This document shows positions 15,294 to 22,155 of a stretch of DNA of 22,536 nucleotides, in pieces. Below the pieces are notes generated by a model, which worked only from the letters and a program-made list of their open reading frames with translations, was not told where the DNA came from and did not search any database. The DNA is taken from the NCBI GenBank assembly GCA_021767845.1, contig JAASSQ010000013.1:1-22536 (forward strand), written 5' to 3'. A program made the translations under genes and the position numbers. Source of the stretch: Roseovarius sp. GTDB taxonomy: Bacteria > Pseudomonadota > Alphaproteobacteria > Rhodobacterales > Rhodobacteraceae. Position 1 is the first letter of the stretch. Each line of letters begins with the position of its first letter.

Positions 15294-16342
15294 TCCCAAG
15301 GATACCGACCGGGGTCATGCGCGCCGGGCAACTGGCCGTCGCAATCGGGCTGCTTGCGCTGCTGTGGCGCGTGGCCGGTGGACCCGAGGCCGCCCGCGCC
15401 CTTGCCACGTCCGATCCGCGCTGGCTTGCCGCCGCGCTCGCGGCGCTCACGCTGCAGACGGTGCTGTCCGCGCTTCGGTGGAAGATCACGGCGGCGCAGC
15501 TTGGCATCTTTCTGGGCACGGCCACCGCGATGCGCGAATATTACCTTGCCCAGATCGTGAACCAATCGGTTCCCGGCGGCGTTCTGGGCGACGCGGGACG
15601 CGCCGTGCGCGCCCGCGCACATGCGGGGCTGCTTGCGTCGGGGCAAGCCGTATTGCTGGAACGGCTGGCCGGGCAGGCCGGGCTGTTCATGGTCACCGCG
15701 CTTGCCTTTGCCGTGACGCTTGCGCGGCCCGGCGGCATCGACTGGCCCGCATGGCTGATCGCGCCGGTCGGCCTGTTCATTGCGGGCGTGCCGGCCATGA
15801 TCCTCGGCCTCTTCCTGCTTTCACAGACCCGTGGCAGGCTGGGGGGCGCCATTCGGTCATTCGGGCAGGCGGTGGTCCGGGCGCTTCTGGCCCGCAGCGT
15901 GATCTGGCGTCAATGCGGCCTTAGCATCGGGACGGTCCTGTGCAACCTCGTCGCCTTCGGCTTCTGCGCGCAAGCTGTCGGTCACGGGCTGTCGCCGGCC
16001 GCGATCACGGCCTTCGTGCCACTGATCCTGATGGCGATGCTGGTGCCCCTCACGATCAGCGGCTGGGGGGTGCGCGAGGGGGCGGCGGCCCTGTTTTTCC
16101 CGCTGGCGGGAAGCACGGCAAGCGGCGGGCTTGCGGCCAGCGTGGCTTTCGGGCTCATGGTCACGCTGGCAGCGATGCCCGGCGCCTTCGCTCTTGTGTC
16201 GCGCCGTTCAGGCGGGCCGGCACGCGCCCCCCAAGATCAGGATCGCGACACCCGTGCCGGTGGAGTATGTATCGGCTCGGCCGCCGCCACGGCCGCGGCG
16301 TTCAGGGCGCAATCGAAGACCACGTCCGAGCCAAGGGAATAG
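15290..16342 (+). CDS. UPF0104 / lysylphosphatidylglycerol synthase transmembrane-domain protein
   Basis: A 350-residue polytopic membrane protein matching the transmembrane (flippase-like) region of lysylphosphatidylglycerol synthases, without the soluble aminoacyl-transferase domain. Family hallmarks are ALRWKI, YYLAQIVNQSVPGGVLGDAGRA, LLERLAGQAGLF and ISGWGVREGAAALFF. Members are thought to flip or present modified lipids, and occur in lipid and glycolipid gene clusters, but function is poorly defined. The start is fixed by the ATGA overlap with the phosphotransferase gene. The last 35 or so residues form a hydrophilic, low-complexity tail that overlaps the 3' end of the RibD-type gene on the opposite strand by 106 bases; this tail is probably not part of the conserved fold. 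Confidence 0.86.
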   Translation: MIPRIPTGVMRAGQLAVAIGLLALLWRVAGGPEAARALATSDPRWLAAALAALTLQTVLSALRWKITAAQLGIFLGTATAMREYYLAQIVNQSVPGGVLGDAGRAVRARAHAGLLASGQAVLLERLAGQAGLFMVTALAFAVTLARPGGIDWPAWLIAPVGLFIAGVPAMILGLFLLSQTRGRLGGAIRSFGQAVVRALLARSVIWRQCGLSIGTVLCNLVAFGFCAQAVGHGLSPAAITAFVPLILMAMLVPLTISGWGVREGAAALFFPLAGSTASGGLAASVAFGLMVTLAAMPGAFALVSRRSGGPARAPQDQDRDTRAGGVCIGSAAATAAAFRAQSKTTSEPRE

Positions 16343-17064
16343 GCGCGGGCCTGCGGCCTGATCGCATCGGCCAGGGTCTCCTTGGGGTTCGGCATGGTCA
16401 ACCCTTGCGGCCCCGCACCGATAAGAAGCGGCGCGATCGCCACCTGCAACCGCGTCAGCAACCCCGCCTCCAGAAAGCGCGAGATGGTAATCCCGCCGCC
16501 CTCGATCATCAGGTTTTCAAGACCCAGTCCACGAAGCACATCAACGATCTGCGCAGGGTCGAGCATTCCGTCCCGCACGTTCAGCCGGATCACCTCCACC
16601 CCTTGCGGCCGAGGCCGGTCCACGCCCTGCACCACGATCCGCCGCGTCCCATCCCGTGTCAGCATGGGGGCATCATCGGGCAGTCGTCCGCGCGGGTCGA
16701 TCACGATGCGCGCAGGGTTGCGCCCCGGGCACAGCCTGACAGTCAGCCGCGGGGTGTCGTGCAAGGCAGTCCGCACGCCGATCACCACGCCGTCCACGAG
16801 CGCCCGCATCCTGTGCAGGTGCGCCAGCCCGTCCGGCCCCGAAACGTCGCGCGCATCCCCCGTCACGGTGGCGATCCGCCCGTCGAGCGATTGGCCCACC
16901 TGCGCCACGTTGAACGGACCGACATCGCGCCGGGCCAAAGGCCCATACAGGTCAAGAGCGGCGCGTTCGGCCCCGCTCCAACGCCCGCAGCAGGTACAGG
17001 ACAAGCCCTGCCGCACGGCCAGCAGGCGCTTCCAGACCCTCGGGCTTACGTCAATCGGTTCCAT
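16237..17064 (-). CDS. RibD C-terminal-type (dihydrofolate reductase-fold) pyrimidine reductase
   Basis: A 275-residue stand-alone RibD_C protein. In riboflavin synthesis this fold uses NADPH to reduce the ribose side chain of a diaminopyrimidine 5'-phosphate to ribityl. Recognisable elements are VGQSLDGRIA (55-64), the HRMRALVDGVVIGVRTALHDTPRLTVR segment (84-110), and LMIEGGGITISRFLEAGLL (185-203) with IAPLLIGAG. The RibD N-terminal deaminase domain is absent; instead there are about 45 residues with a CTCC cluster (C23, C25, C26). The ATG at 17064 has an AGGGAG ribosome site 8 bases upstream and overlaps the methyltransferase gene by 14 bases. It is the last gene of the dehydrogenase-PTPS-methyltransferase-RibD operon. 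That context argues for a pterin- or pyrimidine-like secondary pathway rather than housekeeping riboflavin synthesis. Substrate unknown. Confidence 0.88.
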   Translation of the reverse strand: MEPIDVSPRVWKRLLAVRQGLSCTCCGRWSGAERAALDLYGPLARRDVGPFNVAQVGQSLDGRIATVTGDARDVSGPDGLAHLHRMRALVDGVVIGVRTALHDTPRLTVRLCPGRNPARIVIDPRGRLPDDAPMLTRDGTRRIVVQGVDRPRPQGVEVIRLNVRDGMLDPAQIVDVLRGLGLENLMIEGGGITISRFLEAGLLTRLQVAIAPLLIGAGPQGLTMPNPKETLADAIRPQARAYSLGSDVVFDCALNAAAVAAAEPIHTPPARVSRS

Positions 17065-17848
17065 GGTCGGTCTCCCTGACTGTCCGGCGCGGCATGGCAA
17101 GCATGTCGCCATGCCCGATCCGGCAATGCGCCTCCGGCGCGCGCGCGGCCCGCATTTCGCCCCACTCCCGTGCTCCGCTTGTCCCAAGCTCGATTGCGGC
17201 CTCCGCGATCCCCGCGACCAAAACCCGCTGCAACGCCGTCTCCCCAGGCCCGAGCGACCATGGGCTTTCCGCCTGCGTGACCTCGAAGCCCGCGTCGCGA
17301 AAGACAGCCGCGCCCTGCGTCACGGCCGCGGGCCCCATCGCAGGTCCGAACCCCTTGTCGCCGGTCTGGTGGCGATTGAAGACCGCAGTTACCTGGTGGT
17401 CGGCGGGATCGGCGGGGTGCCATTGCATCTTGCCATTGTAGCTCAACGCGGCATAGACGGGCGCCTCCCCCCGCGCGGCAAGGGCGCGCAGCCAGCTTTC
17501 CGAGACAAGATCAAGCAGCGCGGAGGCCGTGATCAACGTCACACCCTCAACCGGCAGCGCGTCGAGATCGTCGAGATCCAGGCAAAACGGAAGGGCCACG
17601 GCACCGGTCGCCTCCGCCGCCGCCACCGCGTGTTCCAACAGGTCGGCGTCATTGTCCACCAGCCGCCAGACGGCCCCCTCCGGCAGATGCGGGGCAAGCG
17701 CCCGCACGGTCGATCCCGTTCCGCACCCCAGATCGAGGATGACAGGCCCGGGCCCCGCCGCCCGTGCGGCCCGCCGCAGCAGACCGCCATCGCGCGCCGC
17801 ATGATCGGCGGGCTCGCGCAGGGCCAGCCAGTCGGCGGAGAACCCCAT
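17051..17848 (-). CDS. Class I SAM-dependent methyltransferase
   Basis: A 265-residue methyltransferase with the Rossmann-type SAM site: motif I VILDLGCGTGS at 37-47 and the acidic VDND (D66) that follows strand 2. A later ALSYNGKMQWHPADP segment probably forms part of the substrate pocket. The ATG at 17848 sits one base after the PTPS stop codon, with GGGAGAGG as ribosome site, and the gene overlaps the RibD-type gene by 14 bases, so it belongs to the same transcript. The natural reading is methylation of the operon's small-molecule intermediate, but the acceptor atom and substrate are not determinable from sequence. Confidence 0.9.
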   Translation of the reverse strand: MGFSADWLALREPADHAARDGGLLRRAARAAGPGPVILDLGCGTGSTVRALAPHLPEGAVWRLVDNDADLLEHAVAAAEATGAVALPFCLDLDDLDALPVEGVTLITASALLDLVSESWLRALAARGEAPVYAALSYNGKMQWHPADPADHQVTAVFNRHQTGDKGFGPAMGPAAVTQGAAVFRDAGFEVTQAESPWSLGPGETALQRVLVAGIAEAAIELGTSGAREWGEMRAARAPEAHCRIGHGDMLAMPRRTVRETDHGTD

Positions 17849-17849
17849 T

Positions 17850-18245
17850 TCAGACCTCTCCCTCGTACCAGGCGCGGGCGACATGGCTTTCGTGCAGCAT
17901 GATGCGCAGCTTCTTCACGCGCCCTTCGTCGTTCAGGTCACCATCGCGTACCGCTTGGGCCATGCGGTCGAAGATGTGCTTGCACAGGAACTCGGTCGTG
18001 GTGAATGTGCCGACAAAACCCGGCACCTCGTCAAGATTCTTGTAGCGCAGCGGATCCAGCACGGCGGTCAGCGTCTCGGTCGCAAGGCCGATATCCACGA
18101 CCAGCCCATGCGCGTCGATATCCTCGGTATAGAAGGCGGCATCGACCGTGAAGGTCGCGCCGTGCACTCCTTGCGCCGGGCCGAAAACCGGGTCCGGCAA
18201 GGAATGGGCGACCATGATGTGATCTCGAACTTCAACGGCGAACAT
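17850..18245 (-). CDS. PTPS/QueD-like protein lacking the canonical catalytic triad
   Basis: A 131-residue T-fold protein of the 6-pyruvoyltetrahydropterin synthase / QueD family. Canonical members bind zinc through three histidines and use a Cys-Asp-His triad to reshape dihydroneopterin triphosphate. Here H14 (VAHSL) and H28 (VHGATF) match the first two zinc histidines, but the third is A30 (HGH becomes HGA). No cysteine lies before the HG motif; the only Cys is C88. The Asp-His pair of LDHKNLD is replaced by R67-Y68 (LRYKNLD). The pterin-binding TTE (83-85) and a late Glu (E119 in LHESH) are kept. Substrate binding may therefore persist with different or no catalysis. It lies 9 bases after the dehydrogenase gene and 1 base before the methyltransferase gene. 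Confidence 0.88.
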   Translation of the reverse strand: MFAVEVRDHIMVAHSLPDPVFGPAQGVHGATFTVDAAFYTEDIDAHGLVVDIGLATETLTAVLDPLRYKNLDEVPGFVGTFTTTEFLCKHIFDRMAQAVRDGDLNDEGRVKKLRIMLHESHVARAWYEGEV

Positions 18246-18254
18246 GGGTTCTCC

Positions 18255-19208
18255 TCAGTCAGGGTTGTAACGAATGCGATGGCACAGGGTGTCCGGGTCG
18301 TTGAGGATGTCCCCGTAACGGCCGGGCAGATCCTCGAAGGCGGTCTCACCCGAAATCAGAATGTCCAGAACGGGATCGCGCAACAGCTCAAGCGCCTTGG
18401 CCATCCGCCGGGCGAGGGTCCAGCGCCGCGCCCGATCCGCGGGCACCTGCCCGACCTGCGAGCTGATGAGCCGCAGCCGGCGGCTGTGAAACGCCCCGCC
18501 AAGCGCCACCGGCGTCGTGCCCGCCCCGTGCCAACTGGCCTCCACGACAGTCGCCTCCACCCCGGCGCAGCCCAGAGCCAGGGCCACCCCCTCGCCCGTG
18601 GCGCTGACATGGATCGCAACATCGTGGTCCCCCGCCAGGTCCGGCGGCGCGGCAAAACCGCAGCCGACCGCGTCCGCGATGGCGGCGCGCCGCGGGTTGG
18701 GGTCCACCAGCGTGACTTCGGCACCGGGCAGCCGGGCGGCCAGGCACCCGATCAACGCGCCGACGACGCCCACGCCGATGACGGCAATCCTGTCGCCCGC
18801 CCCCGCGCCGCTGTCCCAAAGCACGTTCAGCGCCGTTTCCATGTTCGCGCCCAGCACGGCGCGTTGCGGCGGCAGCCCATCGGGCAAGGGGGCCAGCATC
18901 GCTTCGGGCATGCGAAACCGTGTCTGGTGCGGGTGCAACGCAAACACGTCCCGCCCCGCCAGCGCGCCATCCATTGCCCGTCCGACCGCGCAGTAACCAT
19001 ATTTGACCGGGAAAGAGAACGCGCCTTCCTGCGCCGGGGCCCGCATCCTGTCATGTTCACTATCCGGCACGCGGCCTTCGAAAACCAGCCGCTCGGTGCC
19101 CCGGCTGATCGCGGTGAAAAGCGTCCTGACCGCAACGCCCTCGCCCAAGCTGGCCGGCCGGCATTCCGCCTGCCCCGGCGCCGTGATCCAAAGCGCATCG
19201 GCCGTCAT
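18255..19208 (-). CDS. Medium-chain dehydrogenase/reductase (alcohol dehydrogenase-like)
   Basis: A 317-residue MDR-superfamily oxidoreductase. The dinucleotide fold is clear: GVGVVG at 145-150 and an acidic residue after strand 2 (VDPN, D169), suggesting NAD(H). The N-terminal catalytic half keeps ISRGTE (35-40) and KYGYCAVG (69-76) but lacks the GHE motif and the cysteine ligands of zinc-dependent alcohol dehydrogenases, so zinc catalysis is doubtful; BchC-like dehydrogenases are a distant comparison. It is the first gene of the four-gene operon and reads away from the FkbM gene. No strong ribosome site precedes the ATG at 19208, but no better start is visible. It probably oxidises or reduces a hydroxyl or carbonyl on the operon's product. 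Confidence 0.85.
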   Translation of the reverse strand: MTADALWITAPGQAECRPASLGEGVAVRTLFTAISRGTERLVFEGRVPDSEHDRMRAPAQEGAFSFPVKYGYCAVGRAMDGALAGRDVFALHPHQTRFRMPEAMLAPLPDGLPPQRAVLGANMETALNVLWDSGAGAGDRIAVIGVGVVGALIGCLAARLPGAEVTLVDPNPRRAAIADAVGCGFAAPPDLAGDHDVAIHVSATGEGVALALGCAGVEATVVEASWHGAGTTPVALGGAFHSRRLRLISSQVGQVPADRARRWTLARRMAKALELLRDPVLDILISGETAFEDLPGRYGDILNDPDTLCHRIRYNPD

Positions 19209-19383
19209 GTCACGACACCACGCGGATCAGCAACGGCCAGGCGCAAAGTCCGTCCGGCAAGGCAGGGAGTCGAGGGGTGCAAACTGACAGTCCTCCGGTT
19301 CGGGTCGCACACATGATGGTAGGTCAGCAGAGCGGGAGGCAAGATCAAGGGGCGATTTCCGCCGGTTCCGGCCCGCGTCTTGC

Positions 19384-19420
19384 TGGACAGACCGCGCCAC
19401 GCGCTATTTGATTGGCGCGG
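19384..19420 (+). promoter_or_regulatory. Candidate promoter and 8-base inverted repeat upstream of the fkbM-like gene
   Basis: TGGACA (19384-19389) and TTTGAT (19407-19412) are 17 bases apart. CCGCGCCA (19392-19399) and TGGCGCGG (19413-19420) are perfect 8-base arms flanking the -10 box. Binding or cruciform formation there would block the promoter. It lies in the 231-base divergent gap (19209-19439), which otherwise shows no gene; no convincing promoter was found for the dehydrogenase operon. Confidence 0.35.
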
Positions 19421-19439
19421 GAATGGGAAAGGATGCGAC

Positions 19440-20171
19440 ATGCAGCGCTGGATGGGTGTCCTCAGGTCGCTGGCCATTTATCACAACCCGCTTTCCGTCT
19501 GGTCGTGGCGCGGGTTCTACCGCGGGCTGCTGTCCCGCGGAGACCTGGCGATCGACATCGGTGCCCATGTCGGCAGCCGCGCCCGCGCCATGCGTTCCGC
19601 CGGCGCACGGGTCGTGGCGCTCGAACCGCAGCAGCCCTTCGCCAGCTACCTGCGCCTGACCCTGCCCCGCGACATCACCCTGATCGAAGCCGCCGCGGGC
19701 CGCGCCGAGACCGAAACCGAAATGGCCATATCCTCGCGCCATCCCACCGTGTCGTCCCTGCAATCGGATTTCGTTGCCGGCGCGCCCGGGGCTCCGGGGT
19801 TCGAGCATGTCGATTGGGATCACAAGGAGCGCGTGCGCATCGTCACGCTCGACAGTCTGATCGCACGTTTCGGCACGCCGCGTTACATCAAGATCGACGT
19901 GGAGGGTTATGAGATCGAGGTTCTGGCCGGCCTATCCTTCGCCGTGCCGATCATATCGGTCGAGTATCTGCCCGCCTTTCCCGATCTCACCCGCGCAGTG
20001 ATCGACCGGCTGTCCGAGCTTGGCGATTACCGGTTCAACGTGGTGCAAGGCGAACGCGGTGGGTTTCTCTGGCCCGAGTGGCGTGATGCCGGCGGTCTTC
20101 GCGGCTGGCTCGATGCCTTGCCGCCCGATGCCGGGTCGGGTGATCTCTTCGCCCGGCTCCAGAACGACTGA
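19440..20171 (+). CDS. FkbM family SAM-dependent methyltransferase
   Basis: A 243-residue methyltransferase with motif I AIDIGAHVGSRAR (about 37-48), motif II VALEPQ (59-64) and the typical FkbM C-terminal signature IKIDVEGYEIEVLAG. FkbM enzymes usually O-methylate sugars, polysaccharides or polyketides. The ATG at 19440 has AAAGGA 7 bases upstream; the in-frame ATG 60 bases earlier lacks this and overlaps the putative promoter. It reads divergently from the dehydrogenase operon and ends 10 bases before the stop of the convergent inositol-monophosphatase-family gene. Methylation of a glycan made by the neighbouring GT4 enzyme is plausible. Confidence 0.9.
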   Translation: MQRWMGVLRSLAIYHNPLSVWSWRGFYRGLLSRGDLAIDIGAHVGSRARAMRSAGARVVALEPQQPFASYLRLTLPRDITLIEAAAGRAETETEMAISSRHPTVSSLQSDFVAGAPGAPGFEHVDWDHKERVRIVTLDSLIARFGTPRYIKIDVEGYEIEVLAGLSFAVPIISVEYLPAFPDLTRAVIDRLSELGDYRFNVVQGERGGFLWPEWRDAGGLRGWLDALPPDAGSGDLFARLQND

Positions 20172-20181
20172 GCCGCGCATT

Positions 20182-20955
20182 TCAACCGCCCCGAATGCAC
20201 TGCGCGAACGCATCGAACAGGCCGGGTGTTGCCGTTACCACCGTGCCCGTGTCCTCCGGCGCCTCCGCCGGGGTCCACCCCTCGGTCCGCGCACCGGCCT
20301 GGCGCAGGAGGACAAGGCCCGCAGCGATATCCCAGGGCTGCAGACGCCGTTCCCAGAACCCGTCCAGCCGCCCCGCCGCCACATAGGCCAGATCCAGCGA
20401 TGCCGCGCCCATCCGCCGCACACCGGCACAACGCGGCATGAGACGGGCAATATCGGCGGCGTGGCCCTCGATATGCGGCATATCACCGAACGGTATTCCG
20501 GTGCCGAACAGCGCGTGCGCCATGTCCCCGGTGGGTGCCGGCGCAATGGGCCGTCCGTTCAGGCTTGCCGGGCCGCCGACCTGCGCGGCGAAGGTTTCCT
20601 GCCGCACGGGATCATGCACCACCCCCATCACAAGGCGCCCGTCCCGCTCCAACGCGACCGAGATCGCCCAGTGGCCGATACCCCGCAGGAAATTGGTCGT
20701 GCCATCGAGCGGATCGACGATCCAGCGCCGGTGGCCTGAACCGCCCGCCCCGGTTTCCTCGCCCAGCCAGCCATCGGCCGGACGGGCCCGCCGAAGACGG
20801 CTGCGCAGGTGCCGTTCCGCCGCCAGATCGGCCGCCGACAGGAAATCGCCCGCCCGCTTTTCCCGCGCCTGCAGGTGCGCCCGCTCCGACCAGTGATCGA
20901 GAAGGATGTCGCCGGCCTCGGTGGCCACCTCCACCGCAAGTGTCAGGTCATCCAT
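20182..20955 (-). CDS. Inositol monophosphatase family phosphatase
   Basis: A 257-residue member of the Mg-dependent, Li-sensitive phosphatase family (SuhB, HisN and CysQ relatives). All metal-site motifs are present: WLGEETG (63-69), DPLDGTTNF (81-89) and WDIAAG (208-213). Substrates in the family include inositol phosphates, histidinol phosphate and 3'-phosphoadenosine phosphates, so the motif set does not fix the substrate. The ATG at 20955 begins 2 bases after the glycosyltransferase stop codon, so the two genes are coupled. In this setting it could remove a phosphate from a sugar, inositol or ribityl intermediate. Confidence 0.92.
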   Translation of the reverse strand: MDDLTLAVEVATEAGDILLDHWSERAHLQAREKRAGDFLSAADLAAERHLRSRLRRARPADGWLGEETGAGGSGHRRWIVDPLDGTTNFLRGIGHWAISVALERDGRLVMGVVHDPVRQETFAAQVGGPASLNGRPIAPAPTGDMAHALFGTGIPFGDMPHIEGHAADIARLMPRCAGVRRMGAASLDLAYVAAGRLDGFWERRLQPWDIAAGLVLLRQAGARTEGWTPAEAPEDTGTVVTATPGLFDAFAQCIRGG

Positions 20956-20957
20956 GC

Positions 20958-22028
20958 TCAGCCCCTTCCCCGCCCGACCCGGTCGAGGATCGCGCCCACG
21001 GCCCGCGCGGCATCCGCCCAACTGGGCAGAGACGCGGCGGCCTTCGTCGCCGCGCGCGCCATCGCGGCGCGGGCCGTGTCATCGGTCATCACGGCTTGCA
21101 AGGCTTCTGCAAACGCATCCGCATCGTCCGGCGGCACAAGGCGGCCCGCGCCCCGAGGGACGGTGCCCGGAACCGCGCCGACGGCCGTCGCCACGACAGG
21201 CAGGCCACGGACCAACGCCTCGTCGAAGACAAGGCCATACCCCTCGTATCGCGTGGCCAGCGCGAAAAGATCCGCCTCCGCGTAGAGCGCGTCCAGGGCG
21301 TGCTCCGTGACCCTCCCTGCCAGGCTCACACGCTCCTCCAGTCCCAGCCGCGCGATCTGGTCTTGCAGCGCCTCTTTATGGCCGTCAGCCCAAGGGCTGC
21401 CCACGATGACGGCGCGCCACTCCAGTTGCGCCAGTCGCGCCAGTGCGTCGATCAGGATGTCATGCCCCTTGCGCGGATGTAGCAGCCCCACCGACAGGAT
21501 CAGCGGCGGCCCCACCCGCCGCGCACGCCGGGACGCCGCCCTCGCCTCGGGGCGCCCCGGACGGATCACGGTCACGGCGCCGGGCGGCATGCCGTAATCC
21601 TTCAGCAACACATCCTTGATATGTTGGCTCGGCACCAGAACATGCGCCGCTTTGCCCAGATTCGCGCGTTCGAGATCGCGCAACCGGCGCGCGTCATGTT
21701 CGGGCAAACCGCTTTCATGCGCCAGCGGATGATGCACCAGCGCCACCATCGGTGCGCGCACAGGATCGAGCGTCGCAGTCTCCAGCGCCCCAAAGGCCAG
21801 CCCGTCGATGACGAGAACCCGATCCTCGGGCACCCGGTACAGCGCCTCGGCCGTCTCTTCCACTTCGCGCGGGCCGGGAAACGGAAACCCGTCCGGCAAT
21901 GGCAGATGTGTCACCGCGCGCCCGTCTTCCCGCAGCGCCGCCAGCAAGCTGCGATCGTAATGGTATCCACCCGTCGCCGCGGACAGATCGCCCGGCACGG
22001 CAAGCACGGCTGCTGCTTTGCGTGGCAT
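20958..22028 (-). CDS. GT4 family glycosyltransferase
   Basis: A 356-residue GT-B fold, retaining glycosyltransferase of family GT4. The C-terminal nucleotide-sugar domain shows LILSVGLLHPRKGHDILIDAL (176-196) and the EX7E motif E262-E270 in RYEGYGLVFDEALVRG. The N-terminal half has the glycine-rich ATGGYHYDR loop and VHHPLAHESG around 98-107. No membrane segments are seen, so it is cytosolic or peripheral. The ATG at 22028 is preceded by AAAGGG; an earlier in-frame start would add 40 residues unlike the family. It is transcribed with the downstream phosphatase gene. The sugar donor and acceptor are unknown. Confidence 0.92.
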   Translation of the reverse strand: MPRKAAAVLAVPGDLSAATGGYHYDRSLLAALREDGRAVTHLPLPDGFPFPGPREVEETAEALYRVPEDRVLVIDGLAFGALETATLDPVRAPMVALVHHPLAHESGLPEHDARRLRDLERANLGKAAHVLVPSQHIKDVLLKDYGMPPGAVTVIRPGRPEARAASRRARRVGPPLILSVGLLHPRKGHDILIDALARLAQLEWRAVIVGSPWADGHKEALQDQIARLGLEERVSLAGRVTEHALDALYAEADLFALATRYEGYGLVFDEALVRGLPVVATAVGAVPGTVPRGAGRLVPPDDADAFAEALQAVMTDDTARAAMARAATKAAASLPSWADAARAVGAILDRVGRGRG

Positions 22029-22085
22029 GATGGCCCTTTCCGTCGTCTTACCTGTGGGTAGGGCGTCTGCCGTCGAAGGCAAACC

Positions 22086-22109
22086 AAAAAGGCGAAAGCT
22101 CTTTCCCGC
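22086..22109 (-). terminator. Probable intrinsic terminator of the LysR-type gene
   Basis: On the minus strand a hairpin GCGGGA-AAGAGC-TTTCGC (6 pairs, two of them G-U) is followed closely by CTTTTT. It lies about 50 bases past the LysR-type stop codon and before the GT4 start. It implies that the GT4 gene has its own promoter, which I could not identify. Confidence 0.5.
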
Positions 22110-22155
22110 AGCAACGCCAAACGCGGCCCGATTGGCGGCGTCCCTCATTCTTTCT

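Noticed and set aside
16382..17902. Plus-strand open frame of 506 codons
   Set aside because: Antisense to the RibD-type and methyltransferase genes, both with clear motifs; composition typical of a shadow frame.
17883..19316. Plus-strand open frame of 477 codons
   Set aside because: Antisense to the dehydrogenase and PTPS-like genes; no recognisable domain.
19209..19439. Possible riboswitch (pterin, preQ1 or cobalamin) upstream of the dehydrogenase operon
   Set aside because: Looked for because of the operon's content, but no recognisable aptamer core such as a cobalamin box or preQ1 pseudoknot could be identified by eye; a covariance-model search would be decisive.
20535..21482. Plus-strand open frame of 315 codons
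   Set aside because: Antisense to the phosphatase and GT4 genes; proline- and arginine-rich low-complexity product.
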